This document shows, piece by piece, positions 47,203-57,805 of a DNA stretch of 64,000 nt. The notes beneath the pieces are model-generated. The model saw only the letters and a list, made by a program, of their open reading frames with translations. It ran no database searches and had not been told where the DNA came from. A program made the translations under genes and the position numbers. Position 1 is the stretch's first letter; every line of letters begins with the position of its first letter. Origin of the DNA: Haemophilus seminalis (GTDB lineage: Bacteria > Pseudomonadota > Gammaproteobacteria > Enterobacterales > Pasteurellaceae); contig NZ_VCED01000005.1 in NCBI RefSeq assembly GCF_006384255.1, positions 112,654 through 176,653 on the forward strand, written 5' to 3'.

Positions 47203-48579
47203 ATGGCTAAAGCTCCGAAAACAGCTTATGTATGTAACGATTGTGGTGCGGAGTTTTCTCGTTGGCAAGGGCAATGTTCAGCTTGTAAAGCGTGGAATAC
47301 AATCACCGAAGTGCGGTTAATTTCCACGGCAAAATCAAAAAATGATCGTTTTAGCGGCTACGCGGGGGAAACTCAGGCAAAAATTCAAACGCTTTCTGAA
47401 ATTAGTTTACAAGAAACACCACGTTTTTCCAGTGGCTTTAATGAATTAGATCGGGTACTGGGCGGCGGGATTGTACCAGGCAGTGCGATTTTAATTGGAG
47501 GGCATCCTGGTGCAGGGAAAAGTACATTGTTATTACAAGTCATGTGTAGTTTAGCGAAAAATATGACCGCACTTTATGTGACGGGAGAGGAATCGTTACA
47601 ACAGGTTGCGATGCGTGCAAGTCGATTGGGATTGCCAAACGATCAATTAAAAATGTTATCAGAAACCTCTGTGGAACAGATTTGTAATTTGGCGGATCAG
47701 TTAAAACCACAAATTATAGTGGTGGACTCGATCCAGGTAATGCATTTGGCAGATATTCAATCATCGCCAGGCAGTGTGGCACAAGTGCGTGAATGTGCTT
47801 CTTTTCTCACTCGTTATGCGAAAACCCGCCAAGTCGCCATTATTATGGTGGGGCATGTAACGAAAGACGGAACTCTTGCAGGGCCGAAAGTGTTAGAGCA
47901 TGCCATTGACTGTTCATTACTATTAGAAGGTGAAGCCGATTCTCGCTATCGTACCTTGCGTAGCCATAAAAACCGTTTTGGTGCGGTCAATGAATTAGGT
48001 GTATTTGGTATGACCGAGCAAGGCTTGCGAGAAGTAAAAAATCCATCGGCGATCTTTTTAAGTCGAGGTGATGAGATTACATCGGGCAGCTCTGTTATGG
48101 TACTTTGGGAAGGTACTCGTCCTCTTCTAGTTGAAATTCAAGCCTTAGTGGATCATTCAATGCTAGCGAATCCTCGCCGTGTTGCGGTGGGTTTAGAGCA
48201 AAATCGCTTAGCGCTATTATTGGCGGTGTTACACCGACATGGGGGCTTACAAATGGCTGATCAAGATGTCTTTGTGAATGTCGTTGGTGGTGTAAAAGTC
48301 AGTGAAACAAGTGCGGATTTAGCTTTGTTGTTGGCGTTAATTTCAAGTTTCCGTAATCGCCCCTTGCCACAAGATTTAGTGATTTTTGGTGAAGTTGGAT
48401 TAGCGGGAGAAATTCGTCCGGTGCCAAGTGGGCAAGAACGTATTAGTGAAGCGGCAAAGCATGGCTTCAAACGTGCTATTGTTCCTTTTGGTAACAAGCC
48501 GAAAAGTGCGGTCGAAAATATGCAAGTTTTTACGGTGAAGAAACTTTCCGATGCGTTAGCCGTGTTGGATAATTTCTAA
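47203..48579 (+). CDS. radA: DNA repair protein RadA
   Basis: 458 residues. Branch-migration ATPase in homologous recombination. N-terminal zinc finger CNDCGAEFSRWQGQCSAC (11-28), RecA-like core with Walker A GGHPGAGKSTL (about 99-109), the RadA-specific KNRFG motif (HKNRFGAVNELG, about 257-268), and a C-terminal Lon-protease-like domain lacking the Ser-Lys dyad function (QDVFVNVVGGVKVSETSADLA...). AGGATAAAAA precedes the ATG. Confidence 0.97.
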   Translation: MAKAPKTAYVCNDCGAEFSRWQGQCSACKAWNTITEVRLISTAKSKNDRFSGYAGETQAKIQTLSEISLQETPRFSSGFNELDRVLGGGIVPGSAILIGGHPGAGKSTLLLQVMCSLAKNMTALYVTGEESLQQVAMRASRLGLPNDQLKMLSETSVEQICNLADQLKPQIIVVDSIQVMHLADIQSSPGSVAQVRECASFLTRYAKTRQVAIIMVGHVTKDGTLAGPKVLEHAIDCSLLLEGEADSRYRTLRSHKNRFGAVNELGVFGMTEQGLREVKNPSAIFLSRGDEITSGSSVMVLWEGTRPLLVEIQALVDHSMLANPRRVAVGLEQNRLALLLAVLHRHGGLQMADQDVFVNVVGGVKVSETSADLALLLALISSFRNRPLPQDLVIFGEVGLAGEIRPVPSGQERISEAAKHGFKRAIVPFGNKPKSAVENMQVFTVKKLSDALAVLDNF

Positions 48580-48700
48580 ATACTTCATTAGAGATAATTA
48601 ATAGCCTCAATGGAAATGAATTATCTATGGCCGTTGTACTGAAAACGTTAGCAAAATTTGTTAAAATAAACATACTTTTTATTCAAAGAAAAATAAGAAA

Positions 48701-49180
48701 ATGGAAAAAAAACTGAATAAAGCGCTGGATGCGATTGATATAAAAATTCTTAATGAATTACAACGCAACGGTAAAATTTCTAATATTGATTTGTCGAAAA
48801 AAGTAGGGCTTTCACCCACTCCTTGTTTAGAACGTGTGAAACGTTTAGAAAAACAAGGCGTAATTATGGGATATCGTGCGTTGTTGAATCCTGAATTATT
48901 GGAAGCACCTTTGCTTGTGATCGTGGAAATCACGTTAGTTCGTGGAAAACCTGACGTATTTGAGGAATTTAATGCTGCGATTCAAGAGTTGGAAGAAATT
49001 CAAGAATGCCACTTAGTGTCGGGTGATTTTGATTATCTTCTAAAAACTCGAGTTGCTGATATGGCAGAGTATCGTAAATTGCTTGGCTCAACTTTATTGC
49101 GCTTACCAGGTGTAAATGATACGCGCACTTATGTGGTGATGGAAGAAGTAAAACAAACTAATTATCTTGTATTGAAATAA
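48701..49180 (+). CDS. lrp: Leucine-responsive regulatory protein
   Basis: 159 residues, slightly shorter than E. coli Lrp (164) at the N-terminus. Helix-turn-helix at about 26-48 (ISNIDLSKKVGLSPTPCLERVKRL), followed by the RAM/AsnC ligand-binding domain (HLVSGDFDYLLKTRVADMAEYRKLL). A global regulator of amino acid metabolism genes. Eight bases before ftsK, the same order as lrp-ftsK-lolA-rarA in E. coli. Confidence 0.95.
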   Translation: MEKKLNKALDAIDIKILNELQRNGKISNIDLSKKVGLSPTPCLERVKRLEKQGVIMGYRALLNPELLEAPLLVIVEITLVRGKPDVFEEFNAAIQELEEIQECHLVSGDFDYLLKTRVADMAEYRKLLGSTLLRLPGVNDTRTYVVMEEVKQTNYLVLK

Positions 49181-49188
49181 TAAACTAT

Positions 49189-51996
49189 ATGATTAAACGA
49201 ATTACAGAACGCTTTACACCAAGACAGTATTTAGCTGAATTATTATTAGCATTAACCGCACTTTTTGGACTTTATTTAATTATTGCTTGGTCTAGTTATA
49301 CACCTTTAGATAATTCTTGGGCAACGGCTGCATCTCATGATGGAACAATTAACAAGGCTGGAGCATTCGGCGCTTGGGTAATCGATCTCCTTTTTGTCTT
49401 TTTCGGATATGTTGCACATATTTTTCCTTTTACTACGTTTTTAGTGCCAGTTTATCTATTAAAAACTAAAGCGGTTAAACAGCTTTCATGTACGCGAATT
49501 ATTTTACGTAGTTTTGGTTTTTTTACTTTAATCATCGGTCTTTGTGTGATGAGTATGTTGCTTTTATCAAGTAATTCTTTTTATTTGAGTGGCGGTGTGC
49601 TTGGTGGTTCACTTGTAGTGAATTGGATTTATCCTGTACTCGGTAAATTAGGTGCAATATTAATTGGGCTGGTCTTTGCTGTCATTGGATTCATTTTTTG
49701 TTCTGGTGCCTCATTTATTCGATTGCTTGTGACGTTTTATCATTGGTTTACTATGAAAAATGAACAAACTGAAGATGTTAAACAAGATGAATCTGGAGAG
49801 GAATTAGAGCAAATTTTGATTCAGAAACCAGATTTTATTCAAAATATGATATTGCCAGAAGTTGCGGAACAAAATGAACATAATCCAAAATTTGTAGAAG
49901 ATAAGAATGATAGTGAGCTTGGAGAAAACGAAAAGTTATCTAATGAGCAAATGATAAATATTAGTGGATTAACACAAAATATCGCTATTCAAACAGATTA
50001 TAACGAACTTAATTCACAAAATATTGATGAACAATTTATTTCTGATTTAGGTATGGAAAAATTGCCTAGTGTTCATATTTCAAATGAGTTAAATCATCAA
50101 ATGCCGAATGAAAATGATTTTGTCCCAGTGTGGATTAATAATAAAAAAGAAAAGGGACAGTTGAATAAATCAGAAAATGAAATAAGTGCGGATAATTTTT
50201 CAGAAGTTTCTTTACTACAAGATGATGAAATCCCAACGGTTTCCTTGCGTGAGGGTTTAGCGCATCAGAATGATGAAGAAAATAATTTTTCACATCTTGC
50301 TAAAGAATTTGCAGCTCGTGAAGCAGCACGTTTTGCTCAAGCTGATGAACAAGTTCGTTTAGCAGATAATAATTCAGAAATGATGGTTTCTTTACAGAAT
50401 GAGGTGACTGAAGAACAAGTTAAAACTACAGAGAATACACCTCATTATCAAGGTTATAGTGGTTCACTAATTCATCCAGCATTCCAACAGCAAACAACTA
50501 AACGTGAAAAGCCTAGCACGCCATTGCCAAGTTTAGAGTTATTATCGAAGCATCCGGCGGTAGAACAAAATATTACTCAAGAAGAAGTTTTGGAAACATC
50601 TCAACGTATAGAGCAACAATTACGTAATTTTAATGTGAAAGCGACTGTAAAAGATGTGCTTGTTGGCCCTGTTGTTACGCGTTATGAATTAGAATTACAA
50701 CCTGGGGTGAAAGCGTCAAAAGTAACGAGTATTGATACCGATTTAGCGCGTGCATTAATGTTCCGCTCGATTCGTGTAGCGGAGGCTATTCCTGGTAAGC
50801 CTTATATCGGTATTGAAACACCTAATCTTCATCGTCAAATGGTGCCATTACGTGACGTGTTAGATAGCAGCGAATTCCGTGATACTCATGCCACTTTGCC
50901 AATGGCTTTAGGTAAAGATATTAGCGGAAAGGCAGTGATTGTTGATTTAGCGAAAATGCCACATTTGTTGGTTGCAGGATCAACGGGATCGGGTAAGTCT
51001 GTTGGCGTGAATACGATGATCTTAAGTTTACTTTATCGTGTTCAACCAGAAGATGTGAAATTCATCATGATCGATCCTAAAGTCGTTGAACTTTCTGTTT
51101 ATAATGATATTCCGCACTTGCTAACGCCTGTTGTAACAGATATGAAAAAAGCTGCTAATGCATTGCGTTGGTGTGTAGATGAAATGGAACGCCGTTATCA
51201 GCTGCTTTCTGCGCTACGTGTACGTAATATTGAAGGCTTTAACGAAAAAATCGATGAATATGAAGCAATGGGAATGCCAGTGCCAAATCCAATTTGGCGA
51301 CCTGGCGATACAATGGATACGATGCCACCTGCATTGAAAAAATTGAGTTATATTGTGGTTATTGTCGATGAGTTTGCTGATTTAATGATGGTAGCGGGTA
51401 AGCAAATTGAAGAACTCATTGCTCGCTTGGCACAAAAAGCGCGAGCTATTGGTATCCATTTAATTTTAGCGACGCAACGTCCTTCTGTCGATGTGATTAC
51501 AGGTTTAATTAAAGCAAATATCCCAAGTCGGATTGCCTTTACGGTTGCAAGTAAAATTGACTCACGCACAATTCTTGATCAAGGTGGGGCTGAGGCGCTT
51601 TTAGGTCGTGGTGATATGCTTTATTCGGGGCAAGGTTCATCGGATTTGGTGCGTGTTCATGGTGCCTTTATGAGTGATGATGAAGTTATTCGTATTGCGG
51701 ATGATTGGCGAGCACGTGGTAAACCTGATTATATCGATGGCATTTTAGAAAGTGCTGACGATGAGGAAAGCACAGAAAAAGGAATATCAAGCGGTGGAGA
51801 ATTAGATCCACTTTTTGATGAAGTAATGGATTTCGTTATTAATACTGGTACAACTTCAGTATCTTCTATTCAACGTAAATTCAGCGTAGGTTTTAACCGA
51901 GCAGCGCGTATTATGGATCAAATGGAAGAGCAAGGAATTGTTAGCCCAATGCAAAATGGTAAGCGTGAGATTTTATCGCGTCGTCCGGACTACTAA
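49189..51996 (+). CDS. ftsK: DNA translocase FtsK
   Basis: 935 residues. Four N-terminal membrane helices (about 15-185) anchor it at the septum. A linker of about 250 residues, acidic and Asn/Glu rich, is much shorter than in E. coli FtsK (1,329 residues total). The motor domain has Walker A AGSTGSGKSVGVNTMI (about 597-612), Walker B IVIVDEFADLMM, and QRPSVDVITGLIKANIPSR. The C-terminal gamma winged helix (DFVINTGTTSVSSIQRKFSVGFNRAARIMDQ) reads KOPS and activates XerCD at dif. Confidence 0.97.
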   Translation: MIKRITERFTPRQYLAELLLALTALFGLYLIIAWSSYTPLDNSWATAASHDGTINKAGAFGAWVIDLLFVFFGYVAHIFPFTTFLVPVYLLKTKAVKQLSCTRIILRSFGFFTLIIGLCVMSMLLLSSNSFYLSGGVLGGSLVVNWIYPVLGKLGAILIGLVFAVIGFIFCSGASFIRLLVTFYHWFTMKNEQTEDVKQDESGEELEQILIQKPDFIQNMILPEVAEQNEHNPKFVEDKNDSELGENEKLSNEQMINISGLTQNIAIQTDYNELNSQNIDEQFISDLGMEKLPSVHISNELNHQMPNENDFVPVWINNKKEKGQLNKSENEISADNFSEVSLLQDDEIPTVSLREGLAHQNDEENNFSHLAKEFAAREAARFAQADEQVRLADNNSEMMVSLQNEVTEEQVKTTENTPHYQGYSGSLIHPAFQQQTTKREKPSTPLPSLELLSKHPAVEQNITQEEVLETSQRIEQQLRNFNVKATVKDVLVGPVVTRYELELQPGVKASKVTSIDTDLARALMFRSIRVAEAIPGKPYIGIETPNLHRQMVPLRDVLDSSEFRDTHATLPMALGKDISGKAVIVDLAKMPHLLVAGSTGSGKSVGVNTMILSLLYRVQPEDVKFIMIDPKVVELSVYNDIPHLLTPVVTDMKKAANALRWCVDEMERRYQLLSALRVRNIEGFNEKIDEYEAMGMPVPNPIWRPGDTMDTMPPALKKLSYIVVIVDEFADLMMVAGKQIEELIARLAQKARAIGIHLILATQRPSVDVITGLIKANIPSRIAFTVASKIDSRTILDQGGAEALLGRGDMLYSGQGSSDLVRVHGAFMSDDEVIRIADDWRARGKPDYIDGILESADDEESTEKGISSGGELDPLFDEVMDFVINTGTTSVSSIQRKFSVGFNRAARIMDQMEEQGIVSPMQNGKREILSRRPDY

Positions 51997-52013
51997 TTTA
52001 AAAGGAAAGTAAA

Positions 52014-52631
52014 ATGAAAAAAACAACGTTAAAATTTGCCGCACTTGCGTTACTTGGTTTGAGTAATTTGGCATTGGCTGATGCGGCAAGTGAATTGCAA
52101 ATGCGTTTAGCTAAAGTTGATGTGTTAAGTGCAGAATTTGTGCAAACAGTGACTTCTGGAAGTGGCAAAAATGTTCAACAGGGAAGTGGCAAACTTCAAA
52201 TTAAACGTCCAAATTTATTCCGTATGGATACTAAAACTCCTCAAGAAACCCAGATTATTTCTGATGGTAAAACCTTGTGGTTCTATGATCCATTTGTGCA
52301 ACAAGTAACAGCACAATGGGTGAAAGATGCGGTAAATAATACACCATTCGTATTGCTCACAAGTAACGATAAAAGCCATTGGGATCAATATTCGGTCATG
52401 CAACAAGTGGATACTTTCGTATTGAAACCTAAATCTTCGAAAAGTAATATCAAGCAATTTGATATTCGCGTCGATGCTAATGGCGTATTAAGAAATTTCA
52501 GTACGACAGAGAAAGATGGGCAAACCAATCTTTATGTTTTACGTAATATTACTAATCAAACTTTGTCTGATAGCTTGTTCCAATTCAAGCCAGAAAAAGG
52601 CGTTGAAGTGGATGACCAACGTAAAAAATAA
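52014..52631 (+). CDS. lolA: Periplasmic lipoprotein carrier LolA
   Basis: 205 residues with a signal peptide ([18 protein letters not shown], cleavage near residue 22). Carries lipoproteins from the LolCDE complex to LolB. Half-barrel signatures: [61 protein letters not shown] precedes the ATG; 17 bp after ftsK, likely co-transcribed. Confidence 0.96.
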   Translation: MKKTTLKFAALALLGLSNLALADAASELQMRLAKVDVLSAEFVQTVTSGSGKNVQQGSGKLQIKRPNLFRMDTKTPQETQIISDGKTLWFYDPFVQQVTAQWVKDAVNNTPFVLLTSNDKSHWDQYSVMQQVDTFVLKPKSSKSNIKQFDIRVDANGVLRNFSTTEKDGQTNLYVLRNITNQTLSDSLFQFKPEKGVEVDDQRKK

Positions 52632-52691
52632 CAAATGATTATTTTAAATAAGGGCGTAGAAATACGCCCTTCAATTTTGTGAGAAATAAAA

Positions 52692-54032
52692 ATGTCTAAC
52701 CTCAATTTTGATTTTGCCGAAAATGATTTTCGTCCACTGGCAGCTAAGATGCGTCCAACGAGTCTAGAGCAGTATTTTGGGCAAACTCATCTTATTGGTG
52801 AAGATAAGCCACTGCGTAAAGCGATTCAAGCTGGGCATATTCATTCCATGATTTTCTGGGGGCCACCAGGTACAGGAAAAACAACACTCGCAGAAATTAT
52901 TGCGCAACGTATTAATGCAGAAGTTGAGCGAATTTCTGCGGTGACGAGTGGTATCAAAGAAATTCGTGAAGCTATTGATCGTGCAAAACAAAATCGTCTT
53001 ACAGATCGTAAAACTATCTTATTTGTGGATGAAGTCCATCGTTTTAATAAAAGCCAGCAAGATGCATTTTTACCGCACATTGAAGACGGAACCGTTATTT
53101 TTATTGGGGCTACAACAGAAAATCCATCTTTTGAGCTAAATAATGCGTTGCTTTCTCGTGCCAGAGTATATGTGCTGAAATCACTCACCTCGGCTGAAAT
53201 TGAACAAGTTTTGCAGCAAGCTGTAGAAGATCCTGAACGAGGATTGGGTAAAGAGCGGCTAATTTTAGAAGAGAATTTACTACAAGTGCTTGCCGAATAT
53301 GTTAATGGGGATGCGCGATTAGCCTTGAATTGCCTCGAATTAATGGTGGATATGGCGAATGAAACCGAAAATGGAAAGAAAATCGACCGCACTTTATTAA
53401 AAGAAGTCTTAGGCGAACGTCAAGCGAGATTTGATAAACAAGGCGATCGTTTCTATGATTTAATTTCTGCGCTACATAAATCTGTTCGAGGTTCTGCACC
53501 AGATGCTGCATTGTATTGGTATGCACGAATTTTAACGGCAGGCGGTGATCCTTTATATGTTGCGCGCCGATTACTTGCCATTGCTTCAGAAGATGTGGGA
53601 AATGCCGATCCTCGTGCTATGCAAGTCGCATTGGCTGCATGGGATTGTTTTACTCGAGTGGGGGCTTATGAAGGGGAGCGCGCCATTGCTCAAGCTATTA
53701 TCTATCTTGCGGTAGCGCCAAAAAGTAATGCGGTTTATACCGCATTTAACACTGCCAAACAGCAAGTGAAAGATTTACCCGATTATGATGTTCCACCACA
53801 TTTACGCAATGCACCAACTAATTTAATGAAAGAGCTTGGCTATGGTGCTGAATATCGTTATGCCCACGATGAACCTAACGCTTATGCGGCAGGTGAAAAT
53901 TATTTCCCGCCTGAATTAAAAGACACTCAATATTATTTTCCGACGAATAGAGGTATGGAAATTCAGATTAAGGAAAAATTAGAACGATTACGTGAGCAAG
54001 ATAAAAGTGCGGTGAAAAAACGGTATAAATAA
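52692..54032 (+). CDS. rarA: Replication-associated recombination protein A (MgsA/WRNIP1 family)
   Basis: 446 residues. AAA+ ATPase acting at stalled replication forks. [21 protein letters not shown] (N-terminal clamp-loader-like), Walker [14 protein letters not shown] (about 55-67), Walker [25 protein letters not shown], sensor [18 protein letters not shown], and the C-terminal tetramerisation region ([24 protein letters not shown]). 60 bp after lolA with GAGAAATAA before the ATG. Confidence 0.96.
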   Translation: MSNLNFDFAENDFRPLAAKMRPTSLEQYFGQTHLIGEDKPLRKAIQAGHIHSMIFWGPPGTGKTTLAEIIAQRINAEVERISAVTSGIKEIREAIDRAKQNRLTDRKTILFVDEVHRFNKSQQDAFLPHIEDGTVIFIGATTENPSFELNNALLSRARVYVLKSLTSAEIEQVLQQAVEDPERGLGKERLILEENLLQVLAEYVNGDARLALNCLELMVDMANETENGKKIDRTLLKEVLGERQARFDKQGDRFYDLISALHKSVRGSAPDAALYWYARILTAGGDPLYVARRLLAIASEDVGNADPRAMQVALAAWDCFTRVGAYEGERAIAQAIIYLAVAPKSNAVYTAFNTAKQQVKDLPDYDVPPHLRNAPTNLMKELGYGAEYRYAHDEPNAYAAGENYFPPELKDTQYYFPTNRGMEIQIKEKLERLREQDKSAVKKRYK

Positions 54033-54052
54033 TTTTTATTTAGGATATATAA

Positions 54053-55228
54053 ATGCAAAAAACAAATTCAAAAGCCTTTTTAGTGATTTTACTTGGTGTA
54101 CTTTCTGCCTTTGGACCATTTGTTGTCGATCTTTATTTGCCATCATTGCCACAGCTTGCACAATTTTTTGATACAACAGCCTCAATGACACAATTAACGC
54201 TCACAACGGCAATGATCGGTTTAGCCGTTGGGCAGCTATTACTTGGCCCGATGAGTGATAAATTTGGACGCAAAAAGCCGCTGATTATTTCACTTTTAAT
54301 TTATATCATCAGTACGATTTTACTGATTTTCTCACCGAATATTGAAACGATGATTGTATTAAGAGCGGTACAAGGGCTTTCCTCTGCTGGAAGTGTAGTA
54401 ATTTCTCGTGCGATAGCGACGGACTTATATCGTGGTCGTGAAATGACACGTTTTTTTGGGCTATTAATGACGATTAATGGTATCGCACCGATCATTTCAC
54501 CTATTCTAGGCAGTTTATTATTAGAATATATTGGTTGGAAAGGCGTATTTTTCTTTTTAGCAATTATTGGTATTGTTGTATTACTATTTTGTCTTCGTTT
54601 AAAAGAAAGCCTAATTATTGAAAAACGTTTGAAAGGTTCTGTACTTTCCACATTCTTTACATTTGGCAAGATTATAAAAAATAGAATGTTTATGAGTTAT
54701 GTTGGTATTGAAAGCTTTTTGCTTGCCGCCATGTTTGCGTATATTTCCGCTTCACCTTTTATTTTGCAAAGTTTTTACGGGTTAAGTGCGTTTACTTTTA
54801 GTTTATGTTTTGGAGCAAATGGTGCAGCATTAGTTATTGGAGCAAATATAGGTGGTAAGTTGTCAAATCGTACAGCCCTTTCTTTTGGAGTATTGGGCTT
54901 TGGGATTGTTGTTCTTTACACCATTTCGACACTTATTATTCAACCTAACTGGTTTTTAGTTGAAATTGGCTTCTTTCTTATGTTATTGATGATGGGGCTT
55001 ACCTTTCCTGCAATTTCTTCATTGGCAATGGAAAGTGAACGTCAATATGCCGGAAGTGCTTCTGCATTACTTGGTTTTACTCCCTTTTTTCTAGGGGGCG
55101 TTGTTTCACCATTAGTCGGTATTGGTAATATTTTCTATGCAACAGCTGTGGTGATTTTAGTTTGTGCTTTCATCAGTTTGATAATTTATTTTTTAATTCG
55201 TACTAATATTAAGGCATACACAGAATAA
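54053..55228 (+). CDS. Bcr/CflA-type MFS drug-resistance transporter
   Basis: 391 residues, 12 predicted membrane helices, DHA1 family. Motif A GPMSDKFGRKKPLIISL (about 63-79), N-terminal PFVVDLYLPSLPQLAQFF typical of Bcr/CflA, and the motif C-like GIAPIISPILGSLLLEYIGW (about 142-161). A proton-coupled exporter of small molecules such as bicyclomycin-like drugs, peptides or dipeptides; substrate not determinable. Directly follows rarA (20 bp). Decayed DNA begins immediately downstream. Confidence 0.9.
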   Translation: MQKTNSKAFLVILLGVLSAFGPFVVDLYLPSLPQLAQFFDTTASMTQLTLTTAMIGLAVGQLLLGPMSDKFGRKKPLIISLLIYIISTILLIFSPNIETMIVLRAVQGLSSAGSVVISRAIATDLYRGREMTRFFGLLMTINGIAPIISPILGSLLLEYIGWKGVFFFLAIIGIVVLLFCLRLKESLIIEKRLKGSVLSTFFTFGKIIKNRMFMSYVGIESFLLAAMFAYISASPFILQSFYGLSAFTFSLCFGANGAALVIGANIGGKLSNRTALSFGVLGFGIVVLYTISTLIIQPNWFLVEIGFFLMLLMMGLTFPAISSLAMESERQYAGSASALLGFTPFFLGGVVSPLVGIGNIFYATAVVILVCAFISLIIYFLIRTNIKAYTE

Positions 55229-55376
55229 AATTAATCGTATTTTCTTATGGCTAAACGGAAGTCTGTCCATGAGTGGCATACGTATAGAGCCAAATTGCTT
55301 AAGCGATGAACAGAAAAATTCTCGCTATATAACGAACAAGCTTTGCAACCAAAATTCAATATATAGGAGGATTATC

Positions 55377-55860
55377 ATGGTAAAGTAAAACCAATGGCGA
55401 TTCGTGTCTATCACACACAAAATGAAACGGTAAGTACCCCATTGTATTTATTCCGAAGTTCAGAAGAAAAGTAATTTATGGAAAGTTGAGAGCAGATATA
55501 GGGCAAATATTGAGGCAGTTATATGGCTATAAAAACGTGGAGATAATAGAAGCGCAGGTAATGCTAGCCCCTATCCATATGCTCTTAAAAATTCCACCTA
55601 AAATATCGGTATCAGATTTTATGGGCTATCTGAAGGGCGAGTCAGCGCTGATGATTTTTGAAAGACATGCGAACTTAAAATATAGATATGGAAATAGGCA
55701 TTTCTGGGCGAAAGGATTTTTTGTAAGCACAGTAGGGTTAAATACAAAAGTGGTAGAGGATTATATAAGAAACTAAGAAAAAGAAGATATGGTTCAAGAT
55801 AATTTATTAACGAAAGAACATGTTGACTCCTTTTTTAGGGGTAATCAAAGAAATAATTAG
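55377..55860 (+). pseudogene. Degenerate IS200/IS605-family transposase (tnpA) relic
   Basis: AGGAGG and ATG at 55377 start the frame, then a shift of one base is needed. From about 55411 the frame reads SHTK, a TGA where IS200 has Trp, then IVFIPKFRRKVIYGKLRADIG. It continues to a TAA at 55774 where the family has Gln, and on to the true end at 55858-55860. The catalytic HUH motif (His-hydrophobic-His in IS200) has become PIH, and the tyrosine segment GYYVSTVG has become GFFVSTVG, so both active-site elements are lost. Only 55486-55776 remains as an open frame (96 residues). The sequence after 55860 may hold the right-end hairpin. Confidence 0.88.
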
Positions 55861-56490
55861 ACGCGGTTGCCGGTTCTCACAAGCCTCTTGAGGGTTGAAG
55901 TATAGATCTTTATGGGGAAGTCTAAAAAATGCATATTTTACGTGAGGATTGTTATTTAAAAAGCGGGATATTATTACTCTTACCAATTCGATTATTACCC
56001 AATATCTTTAGAATATTTCTATCTCTTATTTACTGATGGAAAATTACTCAGGGCAGAATGTGTAAAAGAAGAACAATTATTTTCTTGGTATGATTTTATA
56101 GAAAGATAAAGACGTATTGATTTTTAAAATGCATATTTTATAGGGGACTATTTTAGAAGTTACCTAAATTAAAACTAGACTATAGTTACAATTACCAGAA
56201 TGATAATTATGGATTATAATAAGTAACAATATTATTCACTTAAGAGTTATGGTGGCTACTCTGTATAGGATATTAAATAGTTGATACGTTTACTTTCTGT
56301 AATTTAACGACGAAATAAGTTAATTTTCAATAAATTGTTATTGATTTTACTATAAGAAGAAAATTTAATGTATCTTTTTGCACCTGATTAATATAGTTCT
56401 ATTGATAGCCATCAATAAAGATTATTTATTTCTTTTTCTGATAACGATGGTTTTAGATAAGTAGAAATTCTCTCAGAAAGAACATATTTA

Positions 56491-56527
56491 ATAGCATAGC
56501 TATTATCTCTCCCAATAGCTATGCTAT
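56491..56527 (-). terminator. Terminator of the glycosyltransferase cluster
   Basis: Perfect 14-bp inverted repeat ATAGCATAGCTATT (56491-56504) / AATAGCTATGCTAT (56514-56527) with a 9-base loop, 8 bp beyond the last gene's stop. The T run on the minus strand is weak, so termination is likely but not certain. Confidence 0.7.
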
Positions 56528-56534
56528 AGTTGTT

Positions 56535-57785
56535 TCATTGCTTTACAGATTCTGAAACTCTTACTAACAACTTCTCTAATTCATTACTTACTCTATCAAT
56601 ATTAAAACGCGCAATAGATTCTGGTAAACGATGAATATAGGTATTTCTTTCAATATCATTATTTAATAGCGCATAAACTCGGTTTACGAATTCAGTTTTA
56701 TTGCCTAAAGGAATTAATGCACCAAACTCTCCATTTCCCAAAATATCTCTAGGTCCAGTAGGGCAATCCATTGCTACAACAGGGGTTCCACATACCATGC
56801 TTTCTAAGAATACTGTAGGTAATCCTTCAGACAAAGATGTATGGATAAAAAGTTTTGCATGTTTCATAAATATATAAGGATTATCTCGTCTTCCCAGTAA
56901 TAAGCAATCACCTTCCAAACCTAATTCTTTAATTCGTTCTTCTAATTTTGAATAATTTGGCCCAGCTCCAATAATATATAACTTTTCTTTTATACCTTTC
57001 TGTTTTAATTGAGAATAAATATCTAGCATTGTAAAATGATCTTTATAATCAAATAAGCGTGCAACTTGTAAAATATAATTTTCAGAAATTAATATTTTGT
57101 CATTTTCAGTAATTTCTTTTTCTTGAATAGATAGTTTTTCTTTTATATCTTTTTCGTCAATTGGATTAACTAATGTAACAATAGGTTTATCTACTCCTAA
57201 CTCTGGTAAAATTTGAGAGCATTTTTCTGACATTTCATTACAGATATTAACAAGGTAGCTATGTTTATTTAATAAGTATTTATATAAATCAGGATTGTTC
57301 TTCCATGTTGTAAAATTGGTGTCTGAATGGATCCATCGGATTATAGGAAGTTGATTTGTTATATCATATTTTTTCAAGAAATCATCAAAATGACTATCGA
57401 AATTGATGATGATATCATGATTTCCTGAATTAATAACATTTAATATATTTTTATTACAATAATCGGTAATTTGATCATCCCAACTGCTAAAAAATTTCTT
57501 TTCAGATATAGAATAATGTCCTTTATTTCTTTCAATTGAACAGTAAATTTGAAACATTTCTTCAAATACACTCAATCCCCTGAAATTGAATGTTGTATTA
57601 ATGTTTTTTGGTATAATAGCTAAGTCATCTTCTGTTATTTCTTTTAACAATAAAAGATCAACTTTACATTTTTCTTGTGTTACAAATTTAGATAATATTT
57701 TCAAATATGAAATTAAAACGGTTTCAACTCCTCCACGGCCAAAGGGTGGAGATAAAGTAGGATGAACTATTAGTATATTAATCAT
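56535..57785 (-). CDS. GT4-family glycosyltransferase
   Basis: 416 residues, GT-B fold. N-terminal HPTLSPPFGRGGVETVLISYLKIL is the acceptor-side glycine loop. The donor-binding half contains QVARLFDYKDHFTMLDIYSQL, IIGAGPNYSKLEERI, LLGRRDNPYIFMKHAKLFIHTS, and the EX7E motif SEGLPTVFLESMVCGTPVVAMD (Glu, seven residues, Glu). It should transfer a sugar from a nucleotide donor with retained configuration. Donor and acceptor are unknown. Last gene of the minus-strand cluster downstream of the adhesin gene; lipooligosaccharide or adhesin are the likely targets. Confidence 0.88.
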   Translation of the reverse strand: MINILIVHPTLSPPFGRGGVETVLISYLKILSKFVTQEKCKVDLLLLKEITEDDLAIIPKNINTTFNFRGLSVFEEMFQIYCSIERNKGHYSISEKKFFSSWDDQITDYCNKNILNVINSGNHDIIINFDSHFDDFLKKYDITNQLPIIRWIHSDTNFTTWKNNPDLYKYLLNKHSYLVNICNEMSEKCSQILPELGVDKPIVTLVNPIDEKDIKEKLSIQEKEITENDKILISENYILQVARLFDYKDHFTMLDIYSQLKQKGIKEKLYIIGAGPNYSKLEERIKELGLEGDCLLLGRRDNPYIFMKHAKLFIHTSLSEGLPTVFLESMVCGTPVVAMDCPTGPRDILGNGEFGALIPLGNKTEFVNRVYALLNNDIERNTYIHRLPESIARFNIDRVSNELEKLLVRVSESVKQ

Positions 57786-57805
57786 TAAGTATTTCCTCTA
57801 TAAAA

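Larger units (their letters stand above)
55229..56534. other. Decayed intergenic region with gene relics
   Basis: 1.3 kb without an intact gene between the conserved backbone and the glycosyltransferase/adhesin locus. It holds an IS200 relic (55377-55860), a short open fragment of 49 codons at 55960-56106 (contains SLEYFYLLFTDGKLLRAECV, unrecognised), a 20-codon open frame at 55247-55309 (MAKRKSVHEWHTYRAKLLKR), and AT-rich sequence with scattered stops from 56110 to 56490. This is typical of an insertion hot spot that has accumulated and lost DNA. Confidence 0.75.
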
